Shown here: positions 1-7,856 of the stretch, piece by piece
Position numbering within the stretch: the stretch's first letter is position 1
Layout of the letters: the number at the start of each line of letters is the position of its first letter
Source: Gammaproteobacteria bacterium
Lineage (GTDB): Bacteria; Pseudomonadota; Gammaproteobacteria; Pseudomonadales; Oleiphilaceae
DNA: 26,249 bases
Direction: 5' to 3'
Assembly: GCA_029268325.1 (NCBI GenBank)
Contig: JAJUGC010000001.1
Coordinates: 1 to 26,249, forward strand
Made by a program: the position numbers and the translations under genes
Notes under the pieces: generated by a model
Database searches by the model: none
The model's input: the letters and a program-made list of their open reading frames with translations, nothing else
Told to the model about the DNA's origin: nothing

Positions 1-585
1 AAGGCGCCGACCGTCGGATTTCACAAAGGGTTTGCGTTTGAAAAAACTGGTGGCCGGCTGCAGGGGGACGGAAGAGGTGGTGCGGTGGGTGTCGGGAATC
101 AACTCCACCAGGGCATGGCAGACCGCAGCATAGTCGCTACTGATGGTGTCCAGCTTGTAAGCGAGCTTCATCAGGTTGGGTTGGAGCTCGCACAGCAGGC
201 GATAGGCATCGGTTTCATCCATTTGCGCCAGGGCCTCGCACACCAGAGGCAGATAATCCGGCAACTCGTAATCGTTCAGTTCCAGATCGGACTGACGATA
301 GATTTCGTTCAGGGCCAGCCGGGCGTCGGTACGTTCCTGGGTGTCCTGGTGGTTTTGTTCGAACAGGTACAGGGAAAAACGGGTGTTGAAACAATACTTG
401 TAATGTTTCTGCGCCGCGATCAGGTCGTGCCTGGACAGTCGCCGACACAGGTTATCCAGGGCCCGCCGTCGCTTTGCAGAAAGATGGGGATCTCCTGCCA
501 GCCGGTTGCGGATGGGTGCCATGGCGTCACGAAGCTGTTCCGATGGTCGTAGCAGGAGTCGCCCAAGAGCACAGAAGGTTTGCAT
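1..585 (-). CDS. narJ: NarJ/TorD-family molybdoenzyme assembly chaperone (3' end outside window)
   Basis: The reading frame is open for 195 codons from an ATG at 585 to the window edge, so the C terminus is missing. A strong GAGGAG lies 8 bases before the ATG. The protein is soluble and mostly helical, and carries the NarJ hallmark segments: a patch around residues 68-82 (TRFSLYLFEQNHQ) and the YELPDYLPLV block at 106-115. NarJ proteins bind the apo-catalytic subunit of respiratory nitrate reductase in the cytoplasm and help insert the molybdenum cofactor. The usual order is narGHJI, but here the upstream neighbour is divergent trhO, so this gene opens its transcript. That fits a NarJ-like chaperone for another DMSO-reductase-family enzyme encoded to the left, or an orphan copy. 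The family is fairly sure; the client enzyme is unknown. Confidence 0.8.
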   Translation of the reverse strand, partial: MQTFCALGRLLLRPSEQLRDAMAPIRNRLAGDPHLSAKRRRALDNLCRRLSRHDLIAAQKHYKYCFNTRFSLYLFEQNHQDTQERTDARLALNEIYRQSDLELNDYELPDYLPLVCEALAQMDETDAYRLLCELQPNLMKLAYKLDTISSDYAAVCHALVELIPDTHRTTSSVPLQPATSFFKRKPFVKSDGRRL

Positions 586-836
586 GAAGTTATCTCCTCA
601 GCGCAAAGCATCAACTTGCGTTGGTGGTTGTGCTATCACACCCCGGCTGGGCGGGAAGATCCGGGACAGGCTGTGACACGACAGCAGCACAGTTGAAAAC
701 AATATACAGTTGCCGCGAAACCGGAAAAAACACAGCTCCGGGGCTTTACTACTATCGGTGGCCTGCGTCACTGGTTACAATTTCGCCGCGAATCGCTCTG
801 GTTTTACGTTCCAGACCGCCATTAGGAATCAGATTT

Positions 837-1814
837 ATGCCTCACGCTGTTGTTTGCGCTTTGTACAAATTCGTGACCCTGGATGACTACGAGTCGTTGC
901 GGGAGCCGCTCCTGAATCTCATGCAGGAGCAGGGGGTCAAGGGAACCCTGCTGTTGGCCCGGGAAGGGATCAACGGCACCGTGGCCGGCAGTCGCGAGGG
1001 CATCGACCGGCTGAAAGCCTGGCTGGAGTCCGATGCGCGCTTCAGCGGGATTGCCTACAAGGAGTCCTTTCACGAGACCATGCCCTTTAACCGCACCAAG
1101 GTGAAGCTCAAGAAAGAAATCGTCACCATGGGCGTGGAGGATATCGACCCCCGTCGGATCGTGGGCACCTATGTGAAACCGAAAGATTGGAATGCGCTGA
1201 TTTCCGATCCGGAGGTCGTGCTGATCGATACCCGGAACGACTATGAAGTGCAGATCGGCACCTTTAAGAATGCGGTCAATCCCGGCACCGACTCGTTCCG
1301 CCAGTTCCCACAATACGTGAAGGAAAACCTGGATCCGGGCAAGCACCGCAAGGTGGCCATGTTCTGTACCGGCGGCATCCGTTGCGAGAAGTCCACCGCC
1401 TATCTGAAGCAGCAGGGATTTGAGGAGGTCTACCACCTGGAGGGCGGCATTCTCAAATACCTGGAAGAAGTGCCGGAGCAGGAGTCTCTGTGGCAGGGAG
1501 AGTGCTTTGTGTTCGACGAGCGGGTGGCGGTCAACCATCGTCTGGAAAAAGGGCAACATGATTTGTGTCACGCCTGCCGCCTCCCCATTTCCGAGGAGGA
1601 CAAAGCCAGTGAGCTCTATCAGGAAGGCGTGAGTTGCCCCCATTGCCATGACAAGCTGACGCCAGAGCAAAGGGCCCGGTTCCAGGAGCGGGAGCGTCAG
1701 ATCAAGCTGGCCCGCCAGCGTGGTGAGGAACATATTGGCGAAGAGGCGGCCCGGCTGATCGAACTGCGTCGCCACGCCAAGCGACAAAGATCACCCGAGC
1801 AGGAACAGCCCTAA
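837..1814 (+). CDS. trhO: tRNA uridine(34) hydroxylase, rhodanese family (TrhO/YceA)
   Basis: The protein has 325 residues. The ATG at 837 is chosen because AGGA sits 9 bases upstream and the family-like sequence starts there; the frame is open back to 621 but that stretch looks non-coding. TrhO uses O2 to make 5-hydroxyuridine at tRNA position 34, a precursor of cmo5U/mcmo5U. Visible parts are the N-terminal acylphosphatase-like region with LAREGINGTV (40-49), a rhodanese domain with VLIDTRNDYE (128-137), and the active-site loop CTGGIRCEK (177-185) with its catalytic cysteine. Downstream are cysteine pairs (CHACRLP, CPHCH) typical of the C-terminal region, then a charged tail. The gene is divergent from the narJ-like gene and convergent with the Tag gene. 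No operon partner is seen. Confidence 0.93.
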   Translation: MPHAVVCALYKFVTLDDYESLREPLLNLMQEQGVKGTLLLAREGINGTVAGSREGIDRLKAWLESDARFSGIAYKESFHETMPFNRTKVKLKKEIVTMGVEDIDPRRIVGTYVKPKDWNALISDPEVVLIDTRNDYEVQIGTFKNAVNPGTDSFRQFPQYVKENLDPGKHRKVAMFCTGGIRCEKSTAYLKQQGFEEVYHLEGGILKYLEEVPEQESLWQGECFVFDERVAVNHRLEKGQHDLCHACRLPISEEDKASELYQEGVSCPHCHDKLTPEQRARFQERERQIKLARQRGEEHIGEEAARLIELRRHAKRQRSPEQEQP

Positions 1815-1870
1815 CCTCTTTCAGACCCAGGGATGCCGGCCAGTACCTTGGAGGGAGCTGTCCGCCTGCT

Positions 1871-2563
1871 TTAGTGGGGCGGCTCCAGATGGTTTTCGTC
1901 CATGGAGCAGGAGCAAATGCGGCTGAGCTGGCAATAGGGCAGGCCGGTTTCCCGGTGCCACTGGTTAAAGGTTTCCTGGATCAGGCGTAGCTCCCGCTTG
2001 GTGGTGCCTTTATTGATATCCAGCCCGGCGTCCTTGAGGCAGTCGAGCACGTCCTGGCTGAGTACAAAGGTGTCTTTGCCCAGATTACGCAGGACACGCA
2101 TGCCCGTATTGCCTCCCAGGCGTTCACCCCGTTTACGCAGGAGATCGAGCAGGCCGATCAGGTTGTCCGAGGGCCATTGGGCGACAAAACGGCCAAAGCT
2201 ACCGTACTCCTGGGCAATGTCCAGAATGAACTGGGCATTGCGGGGCACCGTCATGATCTTTTGCATGTTGCGGATAATACGGCTGTCTTGCCCGATGGAC
2301 TCCCAGAGATCCGGCGGAACCAGCACCATTTTTTCCGGTACAAAGCCGAAGAAAACCTTCTCGAAGTCAGACCATTTCTGATCCACGACCCGCCACACAA
2401 ACCCCGCTTGGAAAATGCAGCGAGTCATTTCCGACAGCCAACGGTCGTCAGGCACAGACTCCAGTTGCTGTGGGGTGCGGGGACTGGGTAGCCAGCCGGC
2501 CAGGCCGGCGGTGCCGCCTTTGCGACGCAGGGCCCGCTCATGGATCCGGGTGAAAGATGTCAT
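1871..2563 (-). CDS. tag: DNA-3-methyladenine glycosylase I family protein
   Basis: The protein has 230 residues, somewhat longer than E. coli Tag. Tag enzymes excise 3-methyladenine from alkylated DNA as the first step of base excision repair. The family signature is clear near residues 47-75: MTRCIFQAGFVWRVV followed by KWSDFEKVFFGF, and then IIRNMQKI. These correspond to the helix-rich core with the base pocket. A C-terminal cluster (YCQLSRICSCSMDENH) could supply zinc-ligating Cys/His as in Tag, although the N-terminal Cys/His pair of E. coli Tag is not obvious. The start at 2563 has GGAG 8 bases upstream. The M48 lipoprotein gene lies 55 bases upstream on the same strand, so the two may be co-transcribed. 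The exact substrate is inferred. Confidence 0.82.
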   Translation of the reverse strand: MTSFTRIHERALRRKGGTAGLAGWLPSPRTPQQLESVPDDRWLSEMTRCIFQAGFVWRVVDQKWSDFEKVFFGFVPEKMVLVPPDLWESIGQDSRIIRNMQKIMTVPRNAQFILDIAQEYGSFGRFVAQWPSDNLIGLLDLLRKRGERLGGNTGMRVLRNLGKDTFVLSQDVLDCLKDAGLDINKGTTKRELRLIQETFNQWHRETGLPYCQLSRICSCSMDENHLEPPH

Positions 2564-2618
2564 CGTACTGCTCCAAGAAAGGAATGCCGGAACTTGGTGA
2601 ATCGTTCCGGCCCGTCTC

Positions 2619-3374
2619 CTACTTCAGCTTCTTGATGGTCGTTTCGATATTTTTACTCCGAGCCTCATTGGAGGGGTGCGAACTGAGGAAACCGCCCCCG
2701 GCGCCGGCCTTTTGCTGCAGGGTTTGGATGGCCCGCTTCATGGCGGCAGGATCTTCGCCCATTCTGTGCAGGGCCTTCACGGCAAAGGCATCGGACTCCA
2801 ACTCGTCGGATTGGGAGAAGCGGGAGTTGATAAAGGCGTAGGCAATCTGGCCCAATTGGGACGAGGTCAGGTCACCGATTGTGCCTCCAACGGAAGCCAC
2901 CGCATTGAAGGCTGAACTGGTCAGCAGTTGCTTGCGCATTTGGTCGTAGCTGTGGTTCAGGCGCACATGGCCGATTTCATGTTGCAGCACCGCCCGGACC
3001 TGGTCGTCGGGCATGGCATCCATCAGGCCGGAAAAGACCCGTACCGTACCATCGGGCATGGCAAAGGCATTCAGCTCATCGGACTTGTAGACCTTGAAGT
3101 TAAAGTCGATATCGCCGCTGGTATCCAGGCCCGCCACGATCTTGTCCAGCCGGCGTCCGTATTCGGTGTTGGGGCCCAGGATCTCGTTTTGGGCATCCAT
3201 TTCTTGGGCCGCTTCGCTGGCGGCTTGCTGGACACTGCCCTTGTCGAGCAAGGCGGCCTGGGCCAAGCCCGCCCCCACAGTCAGCGCCTGTTCCGTATTG
3301 AAACCGCCCTCAGTCGCACAAGCGGCCAGGACACAGGGCAACGCCAGCACGAAAAACATTTTCCTTAATTGCAT
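2619..3374 (-). CDS. M48-family zinc metalloprotease, lipoprotein (LoiP/YcaL-like)
   Basis: The protein has 251 residues. It begins with a lipoprotein signal peptide whose lipobox is VLAAC, with the lipidated cysteine at residue 19, so the mature enzyme should sit in the envelope, probably attached to the outer membrane. The gluzincin site HEIGH is at 132-136 and the third zinc ligand is probably E193 in the ELESDAF segment. A SHPSNEAR block near residues 232-239 is typical of the family's C-terminal part. LoiP and YcaL degrade misassembled outer-membrane proteins; that role is inferred here by similarity. AAGGAG precedes the ATG at good spacing. The gene is divergent from the membrane protein at 3668 and upstream of the Tag gene. 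Confidence 0.92.
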   Translation of the reverse strand: MQLRKMFFVLALPCVLAACATEGGFNTEQALTVGAGLAQAALLDKGSVQQAASEAAQEMDAQNEILGPNTEYGRRLDKIVAGLDTSGDIDFNFKVYKSDELNAFAMPDGTVRVFSGLMDAMPDDQVRAVLQHEIGHVRLNHSYDQMRKQLLTSSAFNAVASVGGTIGDLTSSQLGQIAYAFINSRFSQSDELESDAFAVKALHRMGEDPAAMKRAIQTLQQKAGAGGGFLSSHPSNEARSKNIETTIKKLK

Positions 3375-3667
3375 GCAACAACTCCTTGGAGATCTGGATG
3401 GGCATAAAAAGGTCTCCGGCCCGCCTGTGGCAAACCAGTGCGTCGCCGAAACATACCATTAAAAAGCAGGGCCTGGGAGAGGGTTAGGGCCCGGATTGGG
3501 AGGAAGTCGGCAATCGTCGGCCGTTGCCGGAATGAGTATGCTAAATGGACAGGCAGTCACACATTCACTTCAAACTGAATCCAACAGGCAGAGGAGGACA
3601 GAGGCCTCGGGCGCAACCCGATCTGAAAACCCAAGGGGACACAAATCTGGGCAGGGAGGAACGAGAG
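3375..3667. promoter_or_regulatory. Divergent intergenic region
   Basis: These 293 bases separate two divergent genes and should hold both promoters. I see no convincing -35/-10 pair. A small inverted repeat, CGGCAA (3508-3513) with TTGCCG (3524-3529) and a 10-base loop, lies about 140 bases before the plus-strand gene; whether it is an operator or chance in high-GC DNA is open. Short open frames here lack family resemblance. Confidence 0.3.
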
Positions 3668-4201
3668 ATGGCAAACTTTTTGATGCTCATTGTCATCGGG
3701 CTGCTGGGTAGTGGGCTCGTGGGCGCCGGGGTGTTTCTCGGAATCTTCTGGTGGCGTCAGCAAGCCAGCGAGCACCGGAACCGGCGCCTGGAGGATGATC
3801 TGACCGAAAGCTCCGAGCTGGACTCTCTCAAACAGGAACTGGCGCAGCTGGTTCCCCGCCTGTACCGGGGCGACCGTCGTTCCCAGCAAGCGGTGGGGGC
3901 CAGCCTTAATCTGGCCATGGCCTATTTCCGCTCCCGCTATTCCCGGGCCGCAACCTTCGCTGCCGTATCCCGGAGGGAACAACAGGAGTTCCTCCGCCGG
4001 CTGACGGAGGCGGAGCTGCGCTTCTACGAACAAAACCGCCAGGAGGAAGGGGCAGCGACCACCTTATTCAAGTGCTGGCTGACCGCAATCACGGCCAAGG
4101 ATGTGACCATGGCCCGGGAAATCCGCTCCCATGTGGATTATTTCTGTCGCCTGCCCCTGGAGGAGGCCTCTGAAGCCAGCGCATCCCGTTGTACGGTCTG
4201 A
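3668..4201 (+). CDS. Unrecognised single-pass membrane protein
   Basis: The protein has 177 residues. The start is the ATG at 3668, with GGAGGA about 8-10 bases upstream; the frame stays open upstream but the leader is unlike protein. Residues 4-28 form one hydrophobic, glycine-rich membrane helix, followed by WWRQQ and a charged cytoplasmic stretch, so an N-out/C-in arrangement is likely. The rest (about 35-170) is polar and helical, rich in Arg, Glu and Gln, with possible coiled-coil segments (around 40-60 and 95-130). I do not recognise a family. It is divergent from the M48 lipoprotein and convergent with the LOG-family gene, so context gives no function. Confidence 0.75.
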   Translation: MANFLMLIVIGLLGSGLVGAGVFLGIFWWRQQASEHRNRRLEDDLTESSELDSLKQELAQLVPRLYRGDRRSQQAVGASLNLAMAYFRSRYSRAATFAAVSRREQQEFLRRLTEAELRFYEQNRQEEGAATTLFKCWLTAITAKDVTMAREIRSHVDYFCRLPLEEASEASASRCTV

Positions 4202-4226
4202 AACCCTTGGTCAGAAAGGGCGGAGC

Positions 4227-4841
4227 TTAGCCCTCGGCTGCTTCGGCAAATGGCGGTTTGGATCCTTTCTCCTCGGAGTCAGTCCATTTGGGCGCAGCCG
4301 GGGGGACGTACTCAAGGAGCGCCTTTAGCAGGGCCTCGGGAGACTCGTCCACCAGTAACATGTTCCGGTAGACCGGTTTGAGGAATTCGTCCTCCACCAC
4401 ATGGTCCAGAAAGGACACCAGTCCATCGTAGAACCCGGCGACATTGAGCAACGCGCAAGGCTTGCGATGATAGCCCAGCACACCCCAGGTCCAGACTTCA
4501 AACAGCTCCTCGAAGGTGCCGATTCCCCCGGGCAGTGCCAGAAAGGCGTCGGCCAGCTCTGACATCTTGGCTTTGCGTTCGTGCATGGTCTCGACGATGT
4601 GCAGTTCGCTCAGGCCTGTATGGGCCAACTCCCGGTCCATCAGGGACTGGGGAAGCACCCCAATGACTTCGCCACCGGCTTGCCGGGCAGCGGTTGCGAC
4701 AGCCCCCATCAAACCCACAGAGGCACCGCCATAGACAATGCCGATGCTCTGCTGGGCGAGCAGTTGGCCGAGCACTGTGGCAGCTTGAAGGAACTCGGGG
4801 CGACGTCCGGAGCTGGAGCCGCAAAATACTGCAATGCGCAT
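4227..4841 (-). CDS. LOG-family protein (cytokinin riboside 5'-monophosphate phosphoribohydrolase-like)
   Basis: The protein has 204 residues, the usual length for the family. LOG enzymes hydrolyse N6-modified AMP or AMP itself to free base and ribose 5-phosphate. Visible motifs are the N-terminal FCGSSSGRRPE, GGASVGLMG (38-46), the MHERK segment (86-90) and the nucleotide-binding PGGIGTFEE (104-112), which holds the catalytic Arg/Glu environment of the family. The C-terminal 20 residues after the Rossmann-like core are polar and non-conserved. AAGG lies about 7 bases before the ATG. The MATE exporter gene ends 59 bases upstream on the same strand, so read-through is likely. In bacteria the role is usually nucleotide salvage; a cytokinin role is not implied. 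Confidence 0.92.
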   Translation of the reverse strand: MRIAVFCGSSSGRRPEFLQAATVLGQLLAQQSIGIVYGGASVGLMGAVATAARQAGGEVIGVLPQSLMDRELAHTGLSELHIVETMHERKAKMSELADAFLALPGGIGTFEELFEVWTWGVLGYHRKPCALLNVAGFYDGLVSFLDHVVEDEFLKPVYRNMLLVDESPEALLKALLEYVPPAAPKWTDSEEKGSKPPFAEAAEG

Positions 4842-4900
4842 GTTTGGACCTTTTATTTTGGTTGAACAGGAAGTCTGGTAGAACAGGAAAAACGCCAGGC

Positions 4901-6262
4901 TCAGCTACCTTCCGAAATGGCCAGTGAGCAATGCTGGTTCGCCAGGAGCTGCTTCATGCCCTGGCGGTACAAAAGCCATGCCAGGATACCGGCCGCCAGG
5001 TTGCCCAGCAAGGCACCGCTGAACAGGCCTGTCAGATCGGCCAGCCAGGCGCCGAGTCCGAGGAGCGGCAGGTAGCAGAGAAACAGCCGGCAGACGGAAA
5101 TCAGAAGGCCGCGCAGGGGCTGGTTCATGGCATTGCTGACGGAGACCATCAGCATACAGACCCCCAGGGCGCTGTAGCTGAATGGTACCAGGATCAGGTA
5201 GTCCTGCAGAATGCTTCGTACTGTCGGGTCGCGGGTCAGCAGCTGGGTGAGGGGCTCGGACACCAGAAGCCAGAACAGGGCCACGCTGAGTTGCCAGGCG
5301 ATGACGAAACGCACGGCAATCCGGACCAGGTGGCGGATTTGTTCGATTTTTCCCGCCCCCAGAAAATGCCCCACCATGGGCGGCAGGGACATGGTCAGGG
5401 CCAGGACAACGACAATGGAAAAGAACTCAAGCCGGGTGCCCAAGCCCCAGGCGGCAACCGCCGCCGTACCGAACCCGGCGACCAGGCTGGTGGCCAAGAG
5501 GGCCGCCAACGGTGGCATGAGCTGGCTGAGCATGGCCGGTGCCATGATGCCACCCAACTGCTTCAAGGCCGGCCTCAAGGCCAGGCTGCTCAGATTCAGC
5601 CGTAGCCAGCGCCGCTGCAAGAGCCGCGGAAAGATAATCAGGCAGCCTACGGCAAAGGCGGTGCAAGAGGCCCAGGCCGCTCCTGCAATTCCCCAGCCGA
5701 AGGTGAAGATATACAAGGGATCGAGGGCAATATTCAGCAGGCTGATGCCCACCATGGTCAGGCCCGGTAGCTTGGTGTTGCTGTGGGCCCGGCAGAGGCT
5801 GTAGCCGAAGTAAAGCACAGCGCCCAGCCAGGTGCTCAGCAGCCAGGGAGCCCAATAACGGTCCACCAGGGGCAAGAGGGAGGCATCGGCCCCCATGGCG
5901 GTGACGATGGGCTTTCGCAACAGCCAGATCAGCAGGCACAGGGCCAGGATCATCAGCGCGCCGGTCCACATGACCAGGCCCCCCAACTGTCCCGCCCGGA
6001 GCCGGTCGCCCGAGCCCAACGTGCAGGAAATGACGGCGGTGGTGGCAATGCCCAGACCCACCTGGGTGCCTGAAATAAACAGATAAACCGGTACCGTAAA
6101 GCCGGCCACCGCCAACGGGGCAACACCTAACTGGCCGATAAAGGCACTGTCGGCGAGCTGGAAGCTCATCAGGGCCAGGACGCCGAACAGCATTGGCCAG
6201 GTCATTTTGAACAGGGCTTGGCCCAAAGACGAAGACGGGGAATCAGACGGGGCGTTTGCCAT
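4901..6262 (-). CDS. MATE-family efflux transporter (NorM/DinF-like)
   Basis: The protein has 453 residues, with about 12 hydrophobic segments arranged as two six-helix halves, the standard MATE layout. The N terminus after a short polar leader (FKMTWPMLFGVLALMSFQLAD) matches the first helix of MATE proteins, including the Asp that follows, and IGQLGVAPLAVAGFT is the family's loop and second helix. These transporters export cationic drugs, dyes or metabolites in exchange for Na+ or H+ across the inner membrane. The substrate cannot be read from the sequence. The ATG at 6262 has only a weak GAGAG upstream. The LOG-family gene follows after 59 bases. Confidence 0.93.
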   Translation of the reverse strand: MANAPSDSPSSSLGQALFKMTWPMLFGVLALMSFQLADSAFIGQLGVAPLAVAGFTVPVYLFISGTQVGLGIATTAVISCTLGSGDRLRAGQLGGLVMWTGALMILALCLLIWLLRKPIVTAMGADASLLPLVDRYWAPWLLSTWLGAVLYFGYSLCRAHSNTKLPGLTMVGISLLNIALDPLYIFTFGWGIAGAAWASCTAFAVGCLIIFPRLLQRRWLRLNLSSLALRPALKQLGGIMAPAMLSQLMPPLAALLATSLVAGFGTAAVAAWGLGTRLEFFSIVVVLALTMSLPPMVGHFLGAGKIEQIRHLVRIAVRFVIAWQLSVALFWLLVSEPLTQLLTRDPTVRSILQDYLILVPFSYSALGVCMLMVSVSNAMNQPLRGLLISVCRLFLCYLPLLGLGAWLADLTGLFSGALLGNLAAGILAWLLYRQGMKQLLANQHCSLAISEGS

Positions 6263-6348
6263 GGACTACTCTCAACTACAGGAGCGTCCAGTTTAGAGGC
6301 TCCTCCGGCCTACATAAAGAGGCTGGGCGGGTTCGGGCCAGGGAGCCT

Positions 6349-6381
6349 GCCCGGTTTGAGGCCTGAAAGGCCAGGCCGGGC
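6349..6381 (-). terminator. Hairpin between EF-hand gene and MATE gene
   Basis: GCCCGG (6349-6354) pairs with CCGGGC (6376-6381), and inside it GGCC (6360-6363) pairs with GGCC (6369-6372) around the loop TGAAA. It lies just beyond the stop of the EF-hand gene at 6397 and before the MATE gene on the same strand. No U-run follows, so termination or attenuation is only a suggestion. Confidence 0.35.
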
Positions 6382-6396
6382 GACTAGGGAACAAGG

Positions 6397-6693
6397 CTAA
6401 GGCGTAGCGTCCCTTAAACTGTCCATGGGATCCCACTCGCTGAACTCTTCGGCACTCAGGTGGGCATTGCCGTCACGGTCCAGATCGCCAAACGACTGGT
6501 GCAGCATTTGGTTGCGCTGTGCTTCCATTTCACTGATCTTGCCGTCGTTGTCGATATCAAACTGAAGGAAGGCATCCTGCTGGGCACCTTCCAGTTTCAT
6601 AACCTGTTCCTTTTCCTCTTCAGTCATACTGCCCTGGGCTAGGGCGACACCGGGCAAGGACAGCAGCAAAGCACAAGCAAAGGGATATTTCAT
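6397..6693 (-). CDS. Exported small EF-hand calcium-binding protein
   Basis: The protein has 98 residues. Residues 1-19 are a signal peptide with an ALA-type cleavage site before Gln20, so the mature protein is periplasmic or secreted. Two EF-hand-like loops are visible. The first, 46-57 (DIDNDGKISEME), is canonical with D46, D48, D50 and E57. The second begins D70-L-D-R-D-G and ends in AEEF, but appears two residues longer than the 12-residue loop before its closing Glu, so its calcium binding may be weak. The start has GGAG with good spacing. A hairpin separates it from the MATE gene. Calcium sensing or buffering is inferred; no partner is known. Confidence 0.85.
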   Translation of the reverse strand: MKYPFACALLLSLPGVALAQGSMTEEEKEQVMKLEGAQQDAFLQFDIDNDGKISEMEAQRNQMLHQSFGDLDRDGNAHLSAEEFSEWDPMDSLRDATP

Positions 6694-6834
6694 AGCGTGT
6701 CTCCGGTCATGTTTGTTGTAAGCCGGCGGCCGTCGGTATCCGGCCCTGGGGGCGGAACCGGCCGAGCGTTCCGTTTTGTACTGGCAATTTCTTATCTTGT
6801 ACTTGCAAGGGCTCGCCCAACAGGCGCACCGGGT

Positions 6835-7377
6835 TCAGCGAAGGTCCAGGCTGGGGCGGGACAGGGCTTCCGTTTTGCCGCCGGTAAGGTTTTCCAGGAT
6901 CGGTTGCAGGGGCCGGTTACGCACCTCCACGCTGACAAAATATTCAGGCTGATACTCATCTGCGATATAGCCCACGGTTTTATCGGGAAACTTGATGATA
7001 TACAGAGTCAGTTTGCCCCGGTTCTCGATCAGTTTCTCCGTCATGTCGCGGGTCTTCCGGTCCCTGAGTACCTGCAGGATGCTGGTGGATGGCTGCTCGT
7101 CGCCGAACAAGTCTTTCAGGTATTCCGCAGCGGGAATGGTGGTGCGCTCTTCAAACTCATCCCGGTGGACGGTGGAGATATGGATTTCGCTTCCATCCTC
7201 ATAGAGGGTGGTCAGGGTTGCGTTATCCAGGCTTTGGCTCTGAATCCCCGAAATAGGCAGTTGCATATTGTAATCTCCCACCCTCAGGGAGATGTGGGCC
7301 GGTTGCTGAGCGTAGAGGGATGTCGAAAGGGCGAGAACTGCTACCGCACACAACAGCCGATGAGAGGGTGTCATCAT
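6835..7377 (-). CDS. Unrecognised exported protein
   Basis: The protein has 180 residues (two adjacent ATG codons, 7377 and 7374; GAGG lies upstream of both). Residues 1-23 form a signal peptide (basic start, hydrophobic core, SLYA before QQ), so the product is periplasmic. The mature part is mixed beta and alpha, opening with a short strand pattern (HISLRVGDYNMQLPI), and later contains TEKLIENRGKLTLYIIKFPD. I do not recognise a family or catalytic motif. It is transcribed towards the EF-hand gene, 141 bases away, and may share its transcript. Confidence 0.72.
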   Translation of the reverse strand: MMTPSHRLLCAVAVLALSTSLYAQQPAHISLRVGDYNMQLPISGIQSQSLDNATLTTLYEDGSEIHISTVHRDEFEERTTIPAAEYLKDLFGDEQPSTSILQVLRDRKTRDMTEKLIENRGKLTLYIIKFPDKTVGYIADEYQPEYFVSVEVRNRPLQPILENLTGGKTEALSRPSLDLR

Positions 7378-7856
7378 GGTGGGTCCATCCTCTTGTTACG
7401 GGTATTTCCCGATGGGTGAAGCCGTATTGTCCACGGGCCAGGCGCTTCCGGGTCAGGCAGGGGCCGGGTCATGAAAGGTTAAAGTATAAAAACCGGAACC
7501 CGCATCCCAAAGCCGGAGCCCAGCCAGGGGGCTCTTTGCCACATAATGGGCTTATAAGGGCTTCCTCGGAAGAAAGCCTGTATTACGTGCCGGTCAGGTA
7601 TTGGCGGGTCGATGAATAAAGTTTTAAGTTCTTACCTTTATTCCGGCCCGGCAATAGTTCATAAATAGTTTTGTTTTGGCGGCCCGCGATGACGCCAAGC
7701 TGTCAGCCCCAGGGTCGGCAGGTCAGGGCGATAGCCTGGGGAGAGGGAAGGCGGAAAAAGGTGTCCGGCCGGGCAGGATGGAACGCTCGAAGGCATAAGA
7801 TTCAGGGACTAAGGGCGCCATAGCCTTTCCCCCGGATCCATTGGAGATGGATGCTC
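7378..7856. promoter_or_regulatory. Long divergent intergenic region with AT-rich island
   Basis: These 479 bases separate divergent genes, and I find no supported coding sequence. At about 7608-7678 there is an AT-rich island that stands out from the GC-rich surroundings. It carries a perfect 8-base inverted repeat, GAATAAAG (7614-7621) and CTTTATTC (7636-7643), and a direct repeat ATAGTT spaced by CATAA near 7655-7671. A second inverted repeat, TTGGCG (7676-7681) and CGCCAA (7693-7698), follows. An imperfect hairpin lies near 7550-7580. The island is the likeliest promoter/operator zone for the TPR gene, which leaves it a leader of about 150 bases or more. Confidence 0.4.
7614..7643. repeat. 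Perfect 8-base inverted repeat in AT-rich island
   Basis: GAATAAAG and CTTTATTC are exact complements separated by 14 bases. The position upstream of an orphan gene in otherwise GC-rich DNA makes a protein binding site possible. It could also form a weak stem in RNA. Confidence 0.4.

Noticed and set aside
621..836. N-terminal extension of the TrhO frame
   Set aside because: The frame is open but lacks family sequence, and the ATG at 837 has a well-placed ribosome binding site.
586..836. Possible FNR/Anr site upstream of the narJ-like gene
   Set aside because: No TTGAT-N4-ATCAA match with correct spacing was found by eye on either strand.
822..1787. A 321-codon open frame antisense to trhO
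   Set aside because: The plus strand carries the rhodanese active site and full family sequence; the antisense frame has no motif.
4217..4234. Stem AGGGC/GCCCT at the end of the LOG-family gene
   Set aside because: Only five pairs, overlapping the coding end; easily chance at this GC content.
7320..7619. A 99-codon plus-strand open frame in the long gap
   Set aside because: It has no protein-like pattern, overlaps the start of the exported-protein gene and has no ribosome binding site.
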